DNA from: Beijerinckia indica subsp. indica ATCC 9039
Lineage (GTDB): Bacteria > Pseudomonadota > Alphaproteobacteria > Rhizobiales > Beijerinckiaceae
NCBI RefSeq assembly: GCF_000019845.1
Contig: NC_010581.1
Span: 2,423,501 to 2,487,500 of the forward strand
DNA: 64,000 nt
Direction: 5' to 3'
The notes beneath the pieces were generated by a model. The model saw only the letters and a list, made by a program, of their open reading frames with translations. It was not told the DNA's origin and ran no database searches. A program made the position numbers and the translations under genes. This document shows, one piece after another, positions 60,683 to 64,000 of the stretch (positions are counted from its first letter, which is position 1; each line of letters starts with the position of its first letter).

Positions 60683-63600
60683 TGCGGCAGATTCCCATCA
60701 CGACGCTCGAACGTCAGAAGAAGGCATCTGACCCGGCGACATCGATCTGGGTGTCGGCCCATGCGGGCTCGGGCAAAACGCACGTGCTGGCGCAAAGGGT
60801 CATCCGCATCCTGCTGCGCGGCGTCCCGCCCGCCAAAATCCTCTGCCTGACGTTCACCAAGGCCGCGGCAGCCAATATGGCGGCGCGTGTTTTCGACAGG
60901 CTCGCGCTCTGGACCAGGCTCGATGATGCCACTTTGCGGCAGGAAATCATCGCCACCGGCGCGCCTGCTCCCGAGGCAGCCGACCTGCTGCTGGCACGCA
61001 AACTTTTCGCGCGGACAGTCGAAACGCCGGGTGGCCTCAAAATCCAGACGTTGCATGCCTTCTGTGAAAAGCTCCTGCATCTCTTTCCCTTCGAGGCCAA
61101 TGTTCCCTCCCGTTTTTCGGTCGTGGAAGAAGAGCGGCAAAAGGAATTATTCGAGCAGGCGCGCCATACGATCCTGCACGAGGCCGAGGGCAAGGATCAT
61201 CCCTTGCGAGGTGCCCTCGCTTTGCTCACAGAATCCTGTTCCAGCGACCGGTTCGAGAATCTGATCAAGGAAGCCATGGCAAGGGGGGCGCTCGGTCCTC
61301 TCGCCACGGGACATCACGCGGAAATCGGCCTGCGCAAGGCCCTTGATCTCGTACCCGGCGAGACAATCGAGACGATCCAGCGCGCGATGATCGAGGATGG
61401 CATCGCCCCCTCGCTCTGGCCGGACATCGCCGCGTTCCTGCTGACCGGTTCGGCGACCGATCAAAAACGCGCCGCAGCCTTGCAAAAGGCTTATGAGGCC
61501 TATGGTTCTGCTGCGACCGGCGGAGGGCGCGTTCAAGAGGGCGCTCAAGGCGCATGTCTTGCCCACTATCTCGGTATCTTCTTCACGGCAAAGGAAGAAA
61601 AAGCCAAGCAGCTTCTGACGAAGAAGCTGGCCGAGCAAAGGCCGGACCTGGATGACCTCCTCTATGCCGAACAAGACCGTCTCGACCGGCTTGCCGACAA
61701 ACAGAAGGCCGCGGCAATTCTTGCCCGCACATTGGCCCTCCTCTCTCTCACCGAGGCCATTTTCGAGCGCTATGAAGCCAGCAAGGCCCACCAAGGCTTT
61801 CTGGATTTCAACGATCTCATCGAACGCACCAAGGCCCTTCTCTTTCGCTCGGATGCACGCTGGGTGCTCTATAAGCTCGATGCCGGCATCGACCATATTC
61901 TCGTCGACGAAGCCCAGGACACGAGCGAAGCGCAATGGAAGATTCTCGAGGAAATGACTGGCGATTTCGCCTCGGGCCTGTCTAGCCGCGTGGACACGCG
62001 GACGTTTTTCGCCGTCGGTGACGAAAAGCAGTCGATCTTTTCCTTCCAGGGCGCCGCGCCGCATATGTTCGACCAGATGCGGCGGCGGTTCAACGCCAGA
62101 TTCGACGCCGGTGAAAAAGCCTTCAATCATGTACGCCTGACCGATTCCTTTCGCTCGGTTCCAGGCATTCTCGAAACCGTCGATCAGATCTTCGATCACG
62201 CCGGCCATTATCAGGGCCTCGTCGCCGCCAATGACCCGTGGATGCCGCATACGGCTCTGAAGGCGCAATTACCTGGTCTCGTCGAACTCTGGCCGCTGGT
62301 CGGCCCGAGTGAAACGGAAGACATACGCGACTGGACATTGCCGCTGGATTTCCCGGACGAGCATGATCCTCCAAACATCGTCGCCTGGCGCGTCGCACAG
62401 AAGATCGCCCATCTTCTCACCGATCGCGCGCACGAACATGTCTACGATGAGAAGCAAGGATTACGGCCGATCCGGGCGGGCGACATTCTGATCCTCGTGC
62501 GATCGCGCGGCCCGTTTTTCGCGGCCATCATCCGCGCCTTGAAACAGCTCCAGATCCCGGTCGCTGGCGCGGACCGGCTCGCCATTTTGCAGCATATCGC
62601 AGTCATGGATCTGATTGCCGCCGGGCGCGCCGCGCTTTTGCCGCAGGACGATCTGACCCTGGCCTGCGTCCTGAAATCGCCGCTCATTGGCCTGACGGAT
62701 GAGGATCTGATCGCGCTCGCGCCCGGCCGGCCAGCAAGCCTATTCGATGCCCTGCGGCAGTCAGAAGATCCACGCCATGCGGCGGCGGCAGCCAGGCTCG
62801 ACCTTTGGCATCAACGCATCGGTCTGCCACCCTTCACCTTCTATGCGCAATTACTCGGCACGGATGGTGGAAGGCGCGATCTCGAAGCCCGGCTCGGCCC
62901 GGAAGCCGCCGATGCCATCGACGAATTTCTCAATCTGACTCTTCAGCACGAACGAGATTCGACACCCTCTCTCGTCGCCTTTCTGGCCGAGCTCGACAAT
63001 CGCGATCCTTCCGTGCGCCGCGACATGGAAACCGGTGCCGACCTCGTTCGCGTCATGACCGTCCACGCGGCCAAAGGCCTTGAAGCCAAGATCGTCTTTC
63101 TTCCCGATACCTGCGCCAAAGCCTCCGGCAGCCATGATCCGCTCGTTTTTTCGCTCGGCACCGATGCCCATGATGCCCAAATCCTCGCCTGGTCATCCGG
63201 CAAAACCAAAGATTGCGCGGCACTCGCAAAGGCCCGCGAAATTTCGCGGCAGGGAGAGGAAGACGAGCACCGCCGCCTTCTCTATGTCGCCCTGACCCGC
63301 GCGGAGGAACGTCTCTACATCACGGGCTTCCACGGCAAGAAAGGCCCAGGCAACGGCTCCTGGCACGAGATGATCGATGCCGCCCTTTTAGGCTCAGCGA
63401 TGGAGGAGATTCCCGCCTTTTGGGACCCGGCGGAAAACGTGCGCCGCCGTTTGTCGCCGGGGAGTCTGAGCCCCGATGACACACATTCGCGTGAAGAAGA
63501 GGCGAAGACCGATAATAAGCATCTTCTCCCCTCCTGGCTGGTCGAGGCGCCGCCGCCCGAAGCGGAGGCCCGTCCACCATTGCGGCCATCGAGCGCCCTC

Positions 63601-64000
63601 GCGGCGGCCGATGGATTGGACGAAGATTTCATGCCGACAGCTGCCACACCGGCCAATCTCGCCGCCCTGCAACGCGGGCGCCTGATCCATCTTCTTTTGC
63701 AATATTTGCCGTCCATCACCCCGTCGCACAGGCAGCAAGCGGCTATGGGCTTTCTCGGCATCAAGGCGCGTTATCTTGACGGAAAAACCCATGCACTTCT
63801 GACAGCCGAGGCCTTGACGATTATCGAAGATCCGAAATTGCGCGGCCTCTATTTGCCTCGGTCTCTGGCCGAGGTCGCGGTCGCCGGCACGATTTCTTTA
63901 GGAGCGGGCCGCACCCTTTCAGTCAATGGCCGAATCGACCGGATCGGCGAAACGGACGAGGCCGTGCTGCTTGCCGATTACAAGACCGGCGCCATGCCCA
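60682..64000 (+). CDS. addA: double-strand break repair helicase AddA, partial at window end
   Basis: Opens at ATG 60682 (overlapping addB TGA) and runs uninterrupted past the window end, at least 1106 codons. UvrD-like motifs: Walker A WVSAHAGSGKTHVLAQR, LTFTKAAAANM, TLHAFCEKLL, LVDEAQDTSEAQW (DEAQD), FAVGDEKQSIFSFQGA, HVRLTDSFRS, RVMTVHAAKGLEAKIVFLPD and LLYVALTRAEERLYI. The C-terminal nuclease has begun with LADYKTGAMP at the last bases. Motor subunit of AddAB. Confidence 0.96.
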   Translation, partial: MRQIPITTLERQKKASDPATSIWVSAHAGSGKTHVLAQRVIRILLRGVPPAKILCLTFTKAAAANMAARVFDRLALWTRLDDATLRQEIIATGAPAPEAADLLLARKLFARTVETPGGLKIQTLHAFCEKLLHLFPFEANVPSRFSVVEEERQKELFEQARHTILHEAEGKDHPLRGALALLTESCSSDRFENLIKEAMARGALGPLATGHHAEIGLRKALDLVPGETIETIQRAMIEDGIAPSLWPDIAAFLLTGSATDQKRAAALQKAYEAYGSAATGGGRVQEGAQGACLAHYLGIFFTAKEEKAKQLLTKKLAEQRPDLDDLLYAEQDRLDRLADKQKAAAILARTLALLSLTEAIFERYEASKAHQGFLDFNDLIERTKALLFRSDARWVLYKLDAGIDHILVDEAQDTSEAQWKILEEMTGDFASGLSSRVDTRTFFAVGDEKQSIFSFQGAAPHMFDQMRRRFNARFDAGEKAFNHVRLTDSFRSVPGILETVDQIFDHAGHYQGLVAANDPWMPHTALKAQLPGLVELWPLVGPSETEDIRDWTLPLDFPDEHDPPNIVAWRVAQKIAHLLTDRAHEHVYDEKQGLRPIRAGDILILVRSRGPFFAAIIRALKQLQIPVAGADRLAILQHIAVMDLIAAGRAALLPQDDLTLACVLKSPLIGLTDEDLIALAPGRPASLFDALRQSEDPRHAAAAARLDLWHQRIGLPPFTFYAQLLGTDGGRRDLEARLGPEAADAIDEFLNLTLQHERDSTPSLVAFLAELDNRDPSVRRDMETGADLVRVMTVHAAKGLEAKIVFLPDTCAKASGSHDPLVFSLGTDAHDAQILAWSSGKTKDCAALAKAREISRQGEEDEHRRLLYVALTRAEERLYITGFHGKKGPGNGSWHEMIDAALLGSAMEEIPAFWDPAENVRRRLSPGSLSPDDTHSREEEAKTDNKHLLPSWLVEAPPPEAEARPPLRPSSALAAADGLDEDFMPTAATPANLAALQRGRLIHLLLQYLPSITPSHRQQAAMGFLGIKARYLDGKTHALLTAEALTIIEDPKLRGLYLPRSLAEVAVAGTISLGAGRTLSVNGRIDRIGETDEAVLLADYKTGAMP

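Noticed and set aside
61147..62268. 373-codon minus-strand frame inside addA
   Set aside because: Antisense shadow of a gene with all helicase motifs in the plus frame.
1..64000. CRISPR array or cas genes
   Set aside because: No regularly spaced short direct repeats or Cas motifs were noticed on either strand.

Overview
The window looks like chromosomal DNA of an alphaproteobacterium of the Hyphomicrobiales. Beijerinckiaceae/Methylocystaceae-like is my best guess, from gene content and style (thiOSGE behind a TPP riboswitch, addB-addA, DUF2267 and DUF3597 proteins, OprB-type porin, small secreted 'FPRYDL...C...C' proteins). No rRNA or species marker fixes the genus. Most genes are moderately GC-rich. 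A few islands, most clearly about 45.3-47.1 kb, are visibly AT-richer.

Layout: 0-7.6 kb is mostly housekeeping and transport on the minus strand: acyltransferase, type I dehydroquinate dehydratase, glyS, an MHS-type MFS transporter, a small secreted Cys protein on the plus strand, and DUF3597. 8.1-14.1 kb is an accessory block: a small coiled-coil/winged-helix-like protein, two large tandem paralogues with Ig-like repeats and an SGNH-like domain, and two small genes that resemble a phage lysis or tail remnant. It is followed at 15.1-15.4 kb by tRNA-Cys and tRNA-Asn. 16.2-19.4 kb is an arsenic operon, arsR-arsC(LMW)-arsC(glutaredoxin type, broken)-acr3-arsH, read from a remarkable perfect 24-bp inverted repeat. 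A P-type ATPase diverges from it, and a VIT-family gene and an acid phosphatase follow. 24-28.4 kb carries exbB-exbD-tonB and a TonB-dependent receptor. 28.7-31.4 kb has a TauE/SafE permease and a second acyltransferase. 31.8-39.9 kb is a heavy-metal RND efflux operon (outer-membrane factor, adaptor, pump, response regulator, histidine kinase) behind an exported unknown. 40-44.9 kb has an OprB-like porin, pheS, cutA and an aminopeptidase P.

The most interesting accessory units are at the right. At 45.46-47.09 kb an AT-rich two-gene unit pairs a leader-like 184-aa protein with a radical SAM enzyme that has extra C-terminal cysteines; this is the best candidate for an undescribed peptide- or protein-modification system. 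Next comes the thiamine thiazole operon with its riboswitch (47.1-49.9 kb) and a glutathione S-transferase. At 51.36-54.78 kb three tightly overlapping genes look like a three-component ABC/SMC-type defence system: a restriction-endonuclease-like protein, a small middle protein, and a Rad50-like ATPase. Right after it lies a truncated, frameshifted copy of the addB 5' end, an IS5-family (IS427-like) element inserted exactly in the stop codon of a polyphosphate kinase 2 gene, and then the intact addB and the start of addA, which runs off the window. A roughly 370-bp direct repeat of the addB 5' end therefore brackets ppk2, which marks this as a recombination or integration site.

Functional themes are metal/metalloid resistance (arsenic, RND efflux, P-type ATPase, CutA, VIT), TonB-dependent uptake, and conflict/repair genes clustered near addAB. 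Family calls come from reading the translated sequence; no database search was possible.
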